The translations under genes were made by a program, and so were the position numbers. A stretch of 64,000 nt of DNA from CAZMGB01 sp964565775. Lineage in GTDB: Bacteria > Chloroflexota > Dehalococcoidia > DSTF01 > JALHUB01. Each line of letters starts with the position of its first letter. Within the stretch, counting starts at the first letter, position 1. Below, piece by piece: positions 35,957 through 43,835 of this stretch. Under the pieces are notes generated by a model. The model had not been told where the DNA came from. It ran no database searches and saw only the letters and a program-made list of their open reading frames with translations. The stretch lies in the NCBI GenBank assembly GCA_964565775.1, contig CAZMGB010000013.1:1-64000 (forward strand). The letters are read 5' to 3'.

Positions 35957-36265
35957 CTAGTAGCGGCTGCGAACCGGCGAGCGCTTGGAATAGCACTCGC
36001 GGCAATAGACCGGCCGGTCACCCCGCGGTTCGAAGGGAACCTCGGTCTGCTGACCGCACTCGGCGCAGACGGCTGGATACATCCGGCGCGATGAATAGCC
36101 GGAGCCGCCCTGGCCGCGCTCGGCCTTGCGGGCCTGGCGGCAGGAAGGGCAGCGCTTGGGCTCGTTGGTGAAGCCGCGGCTGGCGTGGTACTCCTGATCC
36201 TCGGCGGAGAACGTGAATTCGGCGCCGCAGTCGGCGCAGGTCAGGGTTTTGTCGGTGTAGGACAC
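35957..36265 (-). CDS. Zinc-ribbon protein
   Basis: A 102-residue protein with two cysteine modules. The N-terminal zinc ribbon is CADCGAEFTFSAEDQEYHASRG with CPSCRQARK. The C-terminal module is CAECGQQTEVPFEPRGDRPVYCREC. This arrangement is common in Chloroflexota and Firmicutes genomes and is thought to bind zinc and nucleic acid or protein; no function is established. GTG at 36265 has a near-perfect AAGGAGGT site seven bases upstream, implying strong expression. Confidence 0.85.
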   Translation of the reverse strand: MSYTDKTLTCADCGAEFTFSAEDQEYHASRGFTNEPKRCPSCRQARKAERGQGGSGYSSRRMYPAVCAECGQQTEVPFEPRGDRPVYCRECYSKRSPVRSRY

Positions 36266-36562
36266 TCGACGACCTCCTTGTGGGTCGATGTTCCTTGTCG
36301 TCGAGTGCGGAGCGAATCGGGGGTTTCTTCGCGACGGACTGAAGACGAGGAAAGCTTACTTCTTGCCTGTCACTCTAACACATTATCGACAGGGTCGCAA
36401 GGCGTTGTGATCGTCCAGTACATTCGTGACATTACCCCTTGCCCGGCCCGAACCATCTCGCCCCGTGATTCACCGTCAAACGCTCTTCTGTGAAGCGGTT
36501 CATTGAAGCGCCTTCGGCCTGACCGCTACTCTACGACCAGCCCACGGGGAGGAGAGACCGCG
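36266..36562. other. Intergenic region between divergent genes
   Basis: About 300 bases between the zinc-ribbon gene and the HTH gene, presumably with both promoters. It contains one TCTAAC (near 36375), but not the three-hexamer operator seen at 41.4 kb. No coding potential is seen. Confidence 0.4.
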
Positions 36563-36919
36563 ATGGTCACGCAAGAACTGGCGCAAACCGTCATCCGGGA
36601 ACGAAAGCTGGAGGTCGACAGGCTCCAGCTCGAGCACCAGCCACAGCCGGATATCCGGTTCTTGACCAGCGCTGCCCGCGTCCTGGCAGCCGTGATACAG
36701 GAGCCTGACGCCACCATGCGAGACCTCGCACGTCGCTGCGACAGGACCGAGCGGGCCGTCTGGCAGCATCTGCAAGAGCTCGAGCGTGCGGGCCTCCTGC
36801 GGCACCAGCGGCGGGGACGACGAAACCACTATGAAGTCGACTCATCTGCCGTTGAAAGACAACTGATGCTCGAGAGTGCGCCGCTGCTGGCTGTCGCCGC
36901 TGGTCCGGGCACGAATTAG
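36563..36919 (+). CDS. Winged-helix transcriptional regulator
   Basis: A 118-residue protein with a helix-turn-helix of the MarR/ArsR/IclR winged type (ATMRDLARRCDRTERAVWQHLQELERAGLLRHQRRGRRNHYEV, residues about 50-93). It has a short N-terminal helix and no ligand domain. GGGGAGGAGAG precedes ATG at 36563. It stands alone and its target is unknown. Divergent placement from the zinc-ribbon gene and convergence with the cNMP/PAS/MBL operon leave either as a possible target. Confidence 0.78.
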   Translation: MVTQELAQTVIRERKLEVDRLQLEHQPQPDIRFLTSAARVLAAVIQEPDATMRDLARRCDRTERAVWQHLQELERAGLLRHQRRGRRNHYEVDSSAVERQLMLESAPLLAVAAGPGTN

Positions 36920-37049
36920 CCCGCCTTGCCATCGCACCTCGTATCAGCGCTCCACACCCTCGACTTCCGAGGCTGCCATCTCTCCCCCAGCGGCATTCCT
37001 GGCCAGCCGCGGCCGGCAGCGCTCGACGCGTTGCGTCCCTTCCGTTCGG

Positions 37050-37892
37050 CTACTCACCGATCTGGAAGCTCGCGCCCTCAGTGCCCGGCACGAGCTCGAA
37101 GGGGAGAGCGGGCCCCCTCCTGGCCTCGTCAAAGAGCCGGTCGAGCATCACGTCGTCGTGGCCGGGGTCGTGGTGGAAGGTGACCAGCCGCCTAACACGG
37201 GCAGCGGCGGCAAACGCAAGCGTGTGCGGGATCGCGCTGTGTCCCCGTCCCACGCGCTGGGGGTATTCGTCGGCGCTGTACTGCGAATCGTGGATGAGGA
37301 GGTCCACGTCGGCAGCGAGCGCGAAGCCGGAGAGCCACTGGGGGTCCCCTGGGAAATCCCGCGCACCGAGGGCGGGCTCGTGGTCCGGCAAGTACGCCAT
37401 GGAGCTGGCACCTTCGCTGATCCGGTAGCCGATTGTCGGCCCAGGGTGGCAGACGAGGTCGGCCATGACCTCGAAGCCGCCGACTCTGAAGCTTCCCAGC
37501 GGGACATCGTGGAGTGCGAGCTGGCATGGAAGGTCACGAAGGCGCACCGGGAAGAGCGGGGGCGACAGGTAGCGGGTGAGGCGCTCACGCAGGTTGAGAG
37601 TGGTTGAAGCCGGTCCCCAGACGTGGACTTCCAGATCCGGCTCGTAGAGCGGTTCAAAGAAGCCGAGCCCCTGGATGTGGTCCATGTGAAGGTGCGTCAG
37701 CAGGAGATTCAGGCGTGAGATCTCAGGGCCGAGTGAGTTTCCCAGACGTCGGATTCCGGTGCCGCCATCGAGCAGGAGGAGGGTGCCGTCGGCGCCTCGG
37801 ACCTCCACGCAGACGGTGTTTCCACCGTACCGTACAGTCTCCGGCCCGGCCACTGGAAGCGAGCCCCGGGTCCCCCAGAGCGTAGCCTTCAC
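37050..37892 (-). CDS. MBL-fold metallohydrolase (ribonuclease Z/phosphodiesterase-like)
   Basis: A 280-residue metallo-beta-lactamase-fold enzyme with an intact H67-x-H69-x-D71-H72 site (THLHMDH), a GTRGSLP start and a late IHDSQYS and HHDPGH. These are features of the cyclic-phosphodiesterase/RNase Z-like branch that includes cAMP phosphodiesterase-like proteins. It is the third gene of a minus-strand operon behind a cNMP-binding protein and a PAS protein, overlapping the latter by four bases. Hydrolysis of a cyclic nucleotide would fit that context but is inferred. Confidence 0.8.
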   Translation of the reverse strand: MKATLWGTRGSLPVAGPETVRYGGNTVCVEVRGADGTLLLLDGGTGIRRLGNSLGPEISRLNLLLTHLHMDHIQGLGFFEPLYEPDLEVHVWGPASTTLNLRERLTRYLSPPLFPVRLRDLPCQLALHDVPLGSFRVGGFEVMADLVCHPGPTIGYRISEGASSMAYLPDHEPALGARDFPGDPQWLSGFALAADVDLLIHDSQYSADEYPQRVGRGHSAIPHTLAFAAAARVRRLVTFHHDPGHDDVMLDRLFDEARRGPALPFELVPGTEGASFQIGE

Positions 37893-38284
37893 TCGCTCTC
37901 AATCTCCCAGAAGATCGCTACCGCACCCAGGTGCCGGTCTCCCTGCCCCTCGATGGGAAACGCCGTGACCTCGATCCTCCTCCAGACGCCGTCGAGTCCC
38001 CGAATTCGAAACGGCAGGTGCGCCGGCCTGCGCTTCCTCAGGGCGATGTTCATCGGGAGATCATCCGAGTCGAGGGGGGAGCCATCCTCGGCCGTCGTCT
38101 GGAACATCCTGGACAACGCCTCCCCCGGCATTTCGCCCGCCTCATCGAAGCTCTTGCCCAGGATCGATTCGGCCGGTTCGTTGTAGAAGAGGAGTTGGCC
38201 GTCCGAGCCCATCAGCCAGATCGGCATGGCCAGGTAGCTCGCGCACTGCCTCATGAGTATGAGCTCTATCGCTTGCTGGGGCAT
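37889..38284 (-). CDS. PAS-domain protein
   Basis: A 131-residue stand-alone PAS domain (PIWLMGSDGQLLFYNEPAESILGKSFDEAG ... FRIRGLDGVWRRIEVTAFPIEGQGDRHLGAVAIFWEI). It has no output domain, so it probably senses a ligand or redox state and acts on a partner. ATG at 38284 is preferred because of an adjoining GAGGGAGGG. Its stop overlaps the MBL gene start by four bases (ATGA). The upstream cNMP-binding gene ends 36 bases away. Confidence 0.8.
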   Translation of the reverse strand: MPQQAIELILMRQCASYLAMPIWLMGSDGQLLFYNEPAESILGKSFDEAGEMPGEALSRMFQTTAEDGSPLDSDDLPMNIALRKRRPAHLPFRIRGLDGVWRRIEVTAFPIEGQGDRHLGAVAIFWEIESE

Positions 38285-38319
38285 AGATCGACCCTCCCTC
38301 GGCACTCGCGGCCAGCCGC

Positions 38320-38748
38320 TCAGGGCAGGAGTTCGTCCTCGCACTCCCGCAGCCGGCGGCTCAGCACTGGAAGAATGGCGAGTGCGACCTGAGGGCTGGT
38401 CCTAACGAGACCCAGGAAATCCCAACGCGCCAGCGCCAGACACTCGCAATCGCCGACGGCCCGGACGCTCGCCGAACGGGGAAAGCCGTCCAGCAGGGCC
38501 ATCTCGCCGAAGAAGTCCCCCTCCATGAGACGGCCCACAACCCGTTCCCCCTCGCGACCGAGCGCCTTCACGACTTCCGCCTGACCCTCGCAGAGCACAA
38601 AGAAGGCCGCGGCATCCTCGCCTTCTCTCGCCAGCAACTCACCCGGCGCGAAGCGGCGCGCTTTCACCGAGCGCGCGAGAGAATCGAGAACATCCTCCCT
38701 CAGATTCGAGAAGATCGGGGCTCTGCACAGCGCTTCTCTAGCGTCCAC
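38320..38748 (-). CDS. Cyclic nucleotide-binding domain protein
   Basis: The 142-residue protein consists of one cNMP-binding (CAP-type) beta-roll with the phosphate cassette GDFFGEMALLDGFPRSASVRA, and no DNA-binding domain. It could read cAMP/cGMP made by a class III cyclase such as the one at 21.6-25 kb. The start is GTG at 38748 with AAAGGAGG five bases before it. It is the first gene of the cNMP/PAS/MBL operon. A cyclase remnant lies immediately upstream, in the same direction, suggesting the operon once followed a cyclase gene. Confidence 0.85.
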   Translation of the reverse strand: MDAREALCRAPIFSNLREDVLDSLARSVKARRFAPGELLAREGEDAAAFFVLCEGQAEVVKALGREGERVVGRLMEGDFFGEMALLDGFPRSASVRAVGDCECLALARWDFLGLVRTSPQVALAILPVLSRRLRECEDELLP

Positions 38749-38759
38749 AAAGGCCTCCT

Positions 38760-39055
38760 TTCTTCCACCGCTTTCGCTCGATTTCCAGCGGGCGGAGCCT
38801 GCCAGACGGGCCTTTCAGCTTCACCTCGTGGCGGCCAGAGGAGAAGGAGACGAGAACGGCGGCCGACAGCACTGGCGTCGGAGTAGGCGCAGGCGGCGGC
38901 GTCTCGGTGAGGGAAGGCGTCACAGCCAGTACAGAACACGCTGCCCGGAGGGTTCGTCAGCTCCCGCGCCGTGCATCGCAGGCCCGACCGGAAGCCGTAC
39001 GAATTGCAGAAACCTGCGCCCTCAGCATCCTCGTGCTCGCAGGATAGGCAGCGCA
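38760..39055 (-). pseudogene. Collapsed cyclase gene: zinc-ribbon start and catalytic tail
   Basis: The minus strand reads MRCLSCEHEDAEGAGFCN and then NPPGSVFCTGCD, a double zinc ribbon like those that open many class III cyclases. Several cysteines are lost (SYGF, CTAREL). In another frame it continues PTPTPVLSAAVLVSFSSGRHEVKLKG, matching the end of a cyclase catalytic domain. Head and tail without the middle suggest an internally deleted, decayed gene. A related head remnant lies at about 52.0 kb with similar upstream sequence. Confidence 0.5.
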
Positions 39056-39199
39056 TCTCGCGTCGCCCCCGAACACTTGCCATGTGCGAGCCACCAGCGA
39101 ACCAGGCAGATTCTGCATCAGGTGGAAAGCAATGTCAACGCGGCGAGGCTATGGTGTCTGGTTCAGAGTTGGTGGATGAATTGGCTGTGTATCCGCACA

Positions 39200-39310
39200 G
39201 CACCGCCGACTGAAGTCGGCGGCATAGCTGGCGAATCTGGAAGCCGCGGACCTCCAGTCCGCGGGGTCTCTTCCAAACCCCAACCCACCAATGCCGAGCC
39301 AGTCACAGGT
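39200..39310 (+). repeat. Paired-hairpin repeat, diverged copy 3
   Basis: Hairpin 1 is CCGCCGAC TGAA GTCGGCGG (39203-39222), linked by CATAGCTGGCGAATCTGGAAG to hairpin 2, CCGCGGAC CTCCA GTCCGCGG (39244-39264). A tail with CCCACCAATGC and CCAGTCAC follows. Stem sequences differ from copies 1 and 2 while pairing is kept, and the linker start and tail are conserved. Confidence 0.6.
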
Positions 39311-39369
39311 TATGCGAATGGGGAAACCCGACAGTCGTCGCCCGTGACGCCGCGCTCACTCGGCCGCCG

Positions 39370-40644
39370 CTAGGCCGGCAGCTCCACTGTCACCGTAGTC
39401 GCGACGCCCGGGGTGCTCTCAGCGTGGATGGTGCCGCCGTGGGCCTCGGCGATCCAGCGGGCGATGGACAGCCCCAAACCCGTGCCGCCCGCCTCCTGTG
39501 AGCGCGCCTTGTCGACTCGATAGAACCGGTCGAATATGTGAGGCAGCGCCTCGGCCGGGATGCCGCACCCCGTGTCAGACACCCGCACAATCGCCTTGTG
39601 GCTGGACGAGCTCTGGACCTCCAGGCGCACCTTGTCGCCGGCCTCCGAGTACTTGATGGCGTTGTCTGTCAGTATCATCATCAACTGCCGAAGACGGTCG
39701 CTATCGCCTCGCAGCCGCACGGGGCCGTCCGCGTGCGTTTCCACCGAGACGCCGCGCTCCGCGGCCAGCGGCCGCATGCTGCGGGTCACGTCGTTCGCCA
39801 GTTCGTCCAGCGCAATCTCGGACAGCGATAGCTTCGCCTTGCCGGCATCAGCCTGGGCCAGCGTCAGCATCTGGCTCACCATCGTACTTAGCCGGTCCGA
39901 CTCCGCGATGATGTCGTCCACAGCCTCACGATTGGCACTGACCGACTCTGAAGCGTGGCGTTTGAGCAGCTCGGCGCTGGCGCGGACCAGGGAGAGAGGC
40001 GTGCGGAGATCGTGGGACGCGTCCGCGATGAAGGCGCGCTGGGAGTCCATCGCCGCACGGATGGGGCGGAGCGCACGGCCGGACAGGAGATAGCCGCTTA
40101 CCAGCGCCAGGATCAGTCCGCCACCGAAGCCCCCCGAAAGCACCAGCAGCAGGCGTCGCAGCGCGTGCTCCTCCGGCTCGGTGCTGCGGCCCACCTCCAT
40201 CAGCAGGTTCTGGCCGGTGGGGTCGTCCAGCCTCACCACATACACCCGCAGCGAATCCCCCTCGGACGACTGTGTGTGGGCGAAAGCCGTGCCGTTAGCG
40301 AGCGCCTCTTCCACCGTGTCGACGGTGGCCAAGCCGGCGGGGTCGACGTTGGGGGTGCCCGCGAGGAACTCGCCCGTCGGCGCAACTAGAGCGTAGAAGT
40401 AGCCGCCCGCCGTAGACACGGGGCCGATAACGATCTCGGCAAGACGTGTGGGGCCGTTGGGACCCATGAGCCTGGGCGTCAGTTGCCGCTGCTCTTGCCC
40501 TGCCCGCGACTGGAGGTCGCTATTCACTTGATCGTACAGCGCCGCTCGGGTGGTAAGGTACACGGCAACGCCGATTACGACGAGGATGACCCCCAGCGCC
40601 AGGGTAAACCAGAGGGTGAGGCGCCAGCGCGCCGCTCCGAACAC
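39370..40644 (-). CDS. Sensor histidine kinase
   Basis: A 424-residue membrane sensor. TM helix 1 spans about 10-30, an extracytoplasmic domain about 35-160, TM2 about 165-188, then a HAMP-like segment, the H-box with phospho-acceptor H211 (DASHDLRTPL) and a HATPase domain with N-box (LTDNAIKYS) and G-boxes (DTGCGIP, GGTGLGLS). It phosphorylates the OmpR-type regulator encoded two bases upstream; they form one operon. The extracytoplasmic domain and neighbours (HtrA, exporter) suggest it senses envelope stress, as CssS and MprB do. The start is GTG at 40644. Confidence 0.92.
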   Translation of the reverse strand: MFGAARWRLTLWFTLALGVILVVIGVAVYLTTRAALYDQVNSDLQSRAGQEQRQLTPRLMGPNGPTRLAEIVIGPVSTAGGYFYALVAPTGEFLAGTPNVDPAGLATVDTVEEALANGTAFAHTQSSEGDSLRVYVVRLDDPTGQNLLMEVGRSTEPEEHALRRLLLVLSGGFGGGLILALVSGYLLSGRALRPIRAAMDSQRAFIADASHDLRTPLSLVRASAELLKRHASESVSANREAVDDIIAESDRLSTMVSQMLTLAQADAGKAKLSLSEIALDELANDVTRSMRPLAAERGVSVETHADGPVRLRGDSDRLRQLMMILTDNAIKYSEAGDKVRLEVQSSSSHKAIVRVSDTGCGIPAEALPHIFDRFYRVDKARSQEAGGTGLGLSIARWIAEAHGGTIHAESTPGVATTVTVELPA

Positions 40645-40645
40645 G

Positions 40646-41317
40646 TCAGTCTCCTAGGGCGTAGCCGACCCCCCGCACCGTGCGGATTAGCTTCCGCTCG
40701 TGGCCGCGGTCCACCTTGCGGCGCAGATACGTCACGTACACGTCCACAAGGTTGGAGTCAGGCGAGTACTCGTAGCCCCAGATATGGTCCAGGATCTGCG
40801 TACGGGTCACTACCCGGCCCTCGTTTCGGATGAGGAACTCCAGAAGGGCGTACTCCTTGGGGCTCAGCTCTATCGTCTTCCCGGCTCGTTCGGCACGGCG
40901 GCGTCGCATGTCCAGCACGAGGTCTCCGGCTTCGAGGCGGTCTGGCTCACGCGCCTGGACGCGCCGCCGGCTCAGGGCGCGCAGACGGGCGAACAGCTCC
41001 TGAAAAGCGAACGGCTTGGGCAGGTAGTCGTCGGCGCCGGCGTCCAGGCCGCGCACTCGGTCTTCCACCGCGTCCAGGGCGGTGAGGAGGAGGACAGGTG
41101 TATCGACACGGTTGACGCGCAGCCTGCGGCAGACCTCAAATCCGTCGATGCCGGGCAGCATGACGTCGAGGACGATGACGTCATGGGTGCCGTCCATGGC
41201 CATCGCCAGTCCTTCCTCGCCGTCGTAGGCAACGTCGACCGTGTGGCCCTCCTCCGCGAGCACCTTGCGCACCACCTGGGCCAGCCGCCGTTCGTCTTCT
41301 ACCACAAGGATGTACAC
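40646..41317 (-). CDS. OmpR-family response regulator
   Basis: A 223-residue response regulator: receiver domain with acidic pocket (ED at 7-8), phospho-acceptor D51 (VLDVMLPG) and lysine in YLPKPF, then an OmpR/PhoB winged helix (ELSPKEYALLEFLIRNEGRVVTRTQILDHIWG ... VYVTYLRRKVD). GTG at 41317 is chosen because AAAGGAG lies nine bases upstream and the protein then starts MYILVVEDE, as family members do. Regulators of this class bind direct repeats at 10-11-bp spacing. Three such operators lie at 41.4, 42.3 and 46.7 kb. Confidence 0.93.
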   Translation of the reverse strand: MYILVVEDERRLAQVVRKVLAEEGHTVDVAYDGEEGLAMAMDGTHDVIVLDVMLPGIDGFEVCRRLRVNRVDTPVLLLTALDAVEDRVRGLDAGADDYLPKPFAFQELFARLRALSRRRVQAREPDRLEAGDLVLDMRRRRAERAGKTIELSPKEYALLEFLIRNEGRVVTRTQILDHIWGYEYSPDSNLVDVYVTYLRRKVDRGHERKLIRTVRGVGYALGD

Positions 41318-41376
41318 GCGCGCGCTTCTCCTTTCCGTTCTGACCACAAATGGTACACGTTCCACATTAGAGCATT

Positions 41377-41430
41377 ATTAAAGAATTCTCACATTAAAGA
41401 ATTCTAGCCTTTCTCCAACAACCATTTAAG
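41377..41430 (+). promoter_or_regulatory. Triple-hexamer operator 1 (11-bp spacing)
   Basis: TCTAGC (41403-41408), TCCAAC (41414-41419) and TTTAAG (41425-41430) are spaced exactly 11 bases apart. They are preceded by ATTAAAGAATTCT, which itself occurs twice (41377-41389, 41393-41405). GGACAGC and a TACGCT hexamer follow. The site lies between the response regulator and the divergent secreted-protein gene, so it may serve both. Related sites are at 42.3 and 46.7 kb. Confidence 0.7.
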
Positions 41431-41490
41431 GACAGCAGTCTACGCTGAGTTCCGTAGTTGCGAGAGAGGTCACGCAAAGGAGGTGCACAA

Positions 41491-42186
41491 CTGAAAAGAC
41501 TGCTGATGATAGGAGGGGCGGTGGCGGTTATAGGGCTGGCGGCGCTGGCCGTCAGCGGAGCCGTCACCTCCGCTCAAGACGGGAGCGGACCAGTCAACAC
41601 GTTCCTTGCGAAGGTTGCCGAGAAGCTCGGCGTGAGCCAGGACAAACTGAACACCGCCGTTCAGGAGGCCCAGACCGAAATGATAGACCAGGCGGTGGCC
41701 GAGGGCCGCCTCACGCAAGCGCAGGCAGACCAACTCAAGCAGCGCGCTGCGGAGGGCGGCCTCGTGTTCCCGTTCGTGGGTCCGGGCCACGGCTGGGGCG
41801 AGTCAAGGGGCGTCGTACCCGAGGCTGCGGCCCAGGTGCTGGGTATGACCGAGGATGAACTGCTTCAGGCGCTCAAGGACGGCAGTTCCCTTGCCCAGGT
41901 GGCAGACGCTCACGGGATGAGCGTAGAGGAGTTCCAGACAGCACTGCTGAAGCAGGTCAAGACGCAGCTTGACGGACTGGTCGGCGACGGCACCCTCACC
42001 CAAACGCAGGCCGACGAGCAGTACCAGCGTACAGAGCAGAACATCGACAGCATCGTCAACGGCACAGGGTGCGCCGGCGAGTTCGGAGGGCGAAGGGGCG
42101 GTCCGGGCCGTCTTGGTGAGCCATGGTCCGGCCCGCCCGCGGAGGAGACGCCCCAGGGCACCGGGGCGTCTGGGACCACAACCTAG
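41491..42186 (+). CDS. Secreted helical protein, probable CTG start
   Basis: A protein of about 231 residues with a clear signal peptide (KRLLMIGGAVAVIGLAALAVSGAVTSAQD). Helical repeats related to DUF2680-type domains follow (FLAKVAEKLGVSQDKLNTAVQEA, GRLTQAQADQLKQR, and again LAQVADAHGMSVEEFQTALLKQV, GTLTQTQADEQYQ), ending in a Gly/Pro tail. A near-perfect AAAGGAGGT (41476-41484) points six bases ahead to CTG at 41491, giving MKRLLMIGG. The TTG at 41458 has no such site. It is divergent from the two-component genes and behind operator 1. It probably acts outside the membrane in the stress response. Confidence 0.75.
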   Translation: MKRLLMIGGAVAVIGLAALAVSGAVTSAQDGSGPVNTFLAKVAEKLGVSQDKLNTAVQEAQTEMIDQAVAEGRLTQAQADQLKQRAAEGGLVFPFVGPGHGWGESRGVVPEAAAQVLGMTEDELLQALKDGSSLAQVADAHGMSVEEFQTALLKQVKTQLDGLVGDGTLTQTQADEQYQRTEQNIDSIVNGTGCAGEFGGRRGGPGRLGEPWSGPPAEETPQGTGASGTTT

Positions 42187-42212
42187 CTAGAGCCGGAGAA
42201 GTGCTCACCGAC

Positions 42213-42240
42213 GGAGGCCGGGGCGTATGCCCCGGCCTCC
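42213..42240 (+). terminator. Strong hairpin terminator
   Basis: A perfect 12-bp stem (GGAGGCCGGGGC / GCCCCGGCCTCC) with loop GTAT lies 26 bases after the secreted protein's stop, followed by ATCAATTT. It separates that transcript from the HtrA promoter. Confidence 0.75.
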
Positions 42241-42276
42241 ATCAATTTCCCACGGCGCGGCCTCCCCGGCCGTCAC

Positions 42277-42314
42277 ATTAGAGAAGTCTAATCCCTCTCC
42301 AACGTGCCCTTAAC
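42277..42314 (+). promoter_or_regulatory. Triple-hexamer operator 2 (htrA promoter)
   Basis: TCTAAT (42287-42292), TCCAAC (42298-42303) and CTTAAC (42309-42314), exactly 11 bases apart, are preceded by ATTAGAGAAGTCT and followed by AACAGC. It lies about 55 bases before the HtrA start. The pattern is the same as at 41.4 and 46.7 kb. Confidence 0.72.
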
Positions 42315-42368
42315 AACAGCGCCTTAACGTGGGTTCAGCAATCTTGCCAGTCAACGAGGAGGAAGACC

Positions 42369-43469
42369 ATGAAGACAAAGCTCGCGGCAGGGGTGATCGC
42401 CGTCATCGCTGTTGCCGCCCTCGCGATCGGGCTCGTGGCGTTGACCACGGGCTCAGGATCCAGGGCGAACACTCCTGCAACCGAGGCAGTTCAGGCGAAC
42501 ACGGTTGCAGCGGGCCCCGCGCTCGGCGAGGAGCAGCAGGTGATCGACATCTACGACAAGGCAAGCCCGGCGGTGGTCCAGATTAGCGTCGGTGCGTCTA
42601 CCGGGTCAGGGTTCCTGATCGACAATGCGGGGCACATCCTGACGAACAGTCACGTAGTGAGTGGCACGTCGACCGTTACAGTGACCCTCAACGACGGCAC
42701 AGATCTGACCGGTACGGTGCTGGGGGCGGACGCCGCAGACGACATCGCCCTCGTAAAGGTCGACGCTTCCGCCGTCTCGCAGATCACGCCCCTTACGCTG
42801 GGGAACTCGGACAACGTGCAGCCGGGGCAGATGGCTATTGCCCTGGGGAGCCCTTTCGGCCTTGAGGACACGATCACCGTCGGCGTCATCAGCGGCCTCG
42901 ACAGGAGCTTGACCGGCAACGATGGCCGCCCAATCACCGATGTGATCCAGACCGACGCCGCTCTCAACCCGGGCAACTCCGGGGGACCGCTGCTCAATTC
43001 AGATGGAGAAGTGATCGGCATCAATACGGCCGTCGAGAGCCAGTCGGCGAACGGAGTGGGCTTCGCAGTTCCCATCAACACGGCCGAGAACGTCCTCCCC
43101 CGCCTCCAGGAAGGGCAAACGGTTTCGCGTCCCTGGATCGGGGTCGCGGGCAGAACGCTAACGAGTGAGATGGCGAGCGCCCTGAATCTGAGCGTCAATG
43201 AGGGCGTGTACGTGGTTCAAGTTTCCGCGGGGAGTCCGGCCGCTGACGCGGGGCTCAAGGGCGGGGGCACTACCTTTCAGGGTGAGCCCGGCGCAGGCGG
43301 CGACGTTGTCACCGCCATCGACGGGCAACCGCTGAAGACCATCGAGGACCTCATCAGCTTCCTCAACGGCAAACAGGCGGGCGACAAGGTCACGCTCACG
43401 CTGAATCGTGGCGGGAAGACCCTGCAGCAGTCGCTGACGCTGGCCGAGTACCCTGGGAACACTCGGTAG
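42369..43469 (+). CDS. htrA: HtrA/DegP-type serine protease with PDZ domain
   Basis: A 366-residue S1C protease: N-terminal membrane anchor or signal (about 5-28), trypsin-like domain with triad H95 (TNSHVV), D125 (DDIALVKVD) and S204 (GNSGGPLL), and one C-terminal PDZ domain (about 255-355). It degrades or refolds damaged proteins outside the membrane. GAGGAGG lies a few bases before the ATG. The promoter carries the triple-hexamer operator, fitting control by the adjacent two-component system, as CssRS and MprAB control HtrA proteases elsewhere. A long hairpin ends the gene. Confidence 0.93.
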   Translation: MKTKLAAGVIAVIAVAALAIGLVALTTGSGSRANTPATEAVQANTVAAGPALGEEQQVIDIYDKASPAVVQISVGASTGSGFLIDNAGHILTNSHVVSGTSTVTVTLNDGTDLTGTVLGADAADDIALVKVDASAVSQITPLTLGNSDNVQPGQMAIALGSPFGLEDTITVGVISGLDRSLTGNDGRPITDVIQTDAALNPGNSGGPLLNSDGEVIGINTAVESQSANGVGFAVPINTAENVLPRLQEGQTVSRPWIGVAGRTLTSEMASALNLSVNEGVYVVQVSAGSPAADAGLKGGGTTFQGEPGAGGDVVTAIDGQPLKTIEDLISFLNGKQAGDKVTLTLNRGGKTLQQSLTLAEYPGNTR

Positions 43470-43476
43470 CTGAAAC

Positions 43477-43533
43477 GGCGCGGGCGGCGTCCAGGCTCCC
43501 CCGCCTTTAGAGCTGGACGCCGCCAACCGCGCC
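43477..43533 (+). terminator. Hairpin after htrA
   Basis: Inner stem GGCGGCGTCCAG / CTGGACGCCGCC (12 bp, 18-base loop) is extended by GGCGCG/CGCGCC. It begins eight bases after the HtrA stop. There is no T-run, so it may stabilise the 3' end as well as stop transcription. Confidence 0.6.
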
Positions 43534-43557
43534 ACGAAGACTGTGGAAGAACCGGCG

Positions 43558-43779
43558 ATGACAACCCGAACGAATAGGACATTTCGTCTTGGCTCCTGCC
43601 CCAGGTGCGGCGGTGATGCCTATCTGGACGTGCTGGACGAGCCGGAGTGGCGCTGCCTTCAATGCGGGCGCGTCGTTCCGACGAAAGCTACCAAAAGGCA
43701 GAGGCTCTACCAGGCTAAGCTACCCCCGCCCGCGCGTCAGTCCCACATGGCGGCGAAGGGGCTGGCTACTCTCGCCTGA
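43558..43779 (+). CDS. Small zinc-ribbon protein
   Basis: A 73-residue protein with two CxxC knuckles (SCPRCGGDAYLDVLDEPEWRCLQCG) followed by a basic tail. This is a widespread but uncharacterised ribbon, possibly nucleic-acid-binding. ATG at 43558 is preferred; GTG at 43543 would add five residues. Neither has a clear ribosome-binding site. The start lies just past the hairpin that follows htrA. Confidence 0.6.
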   Translation: MTTRTNRTFRLGSCPRCGGDAYLDVLDEPEWRCLQCGRVVPTKATKRQRLYQAKLPPPARQSHMAAKGLATLA

Positions 43780-43835
43780 TCGATTCCGGTCGAACGCGGC
43801 CTGGCAGCTCGGTTTGCAGTTCGTGAGGGCAAGAC

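Noticed and set aside
36373..36400. TCTAAC upstream of the HTH gene as a fourth regulon operator
   Set aside because: Only one hexamer matches; the positions 11 and 22 bases on do not fit.
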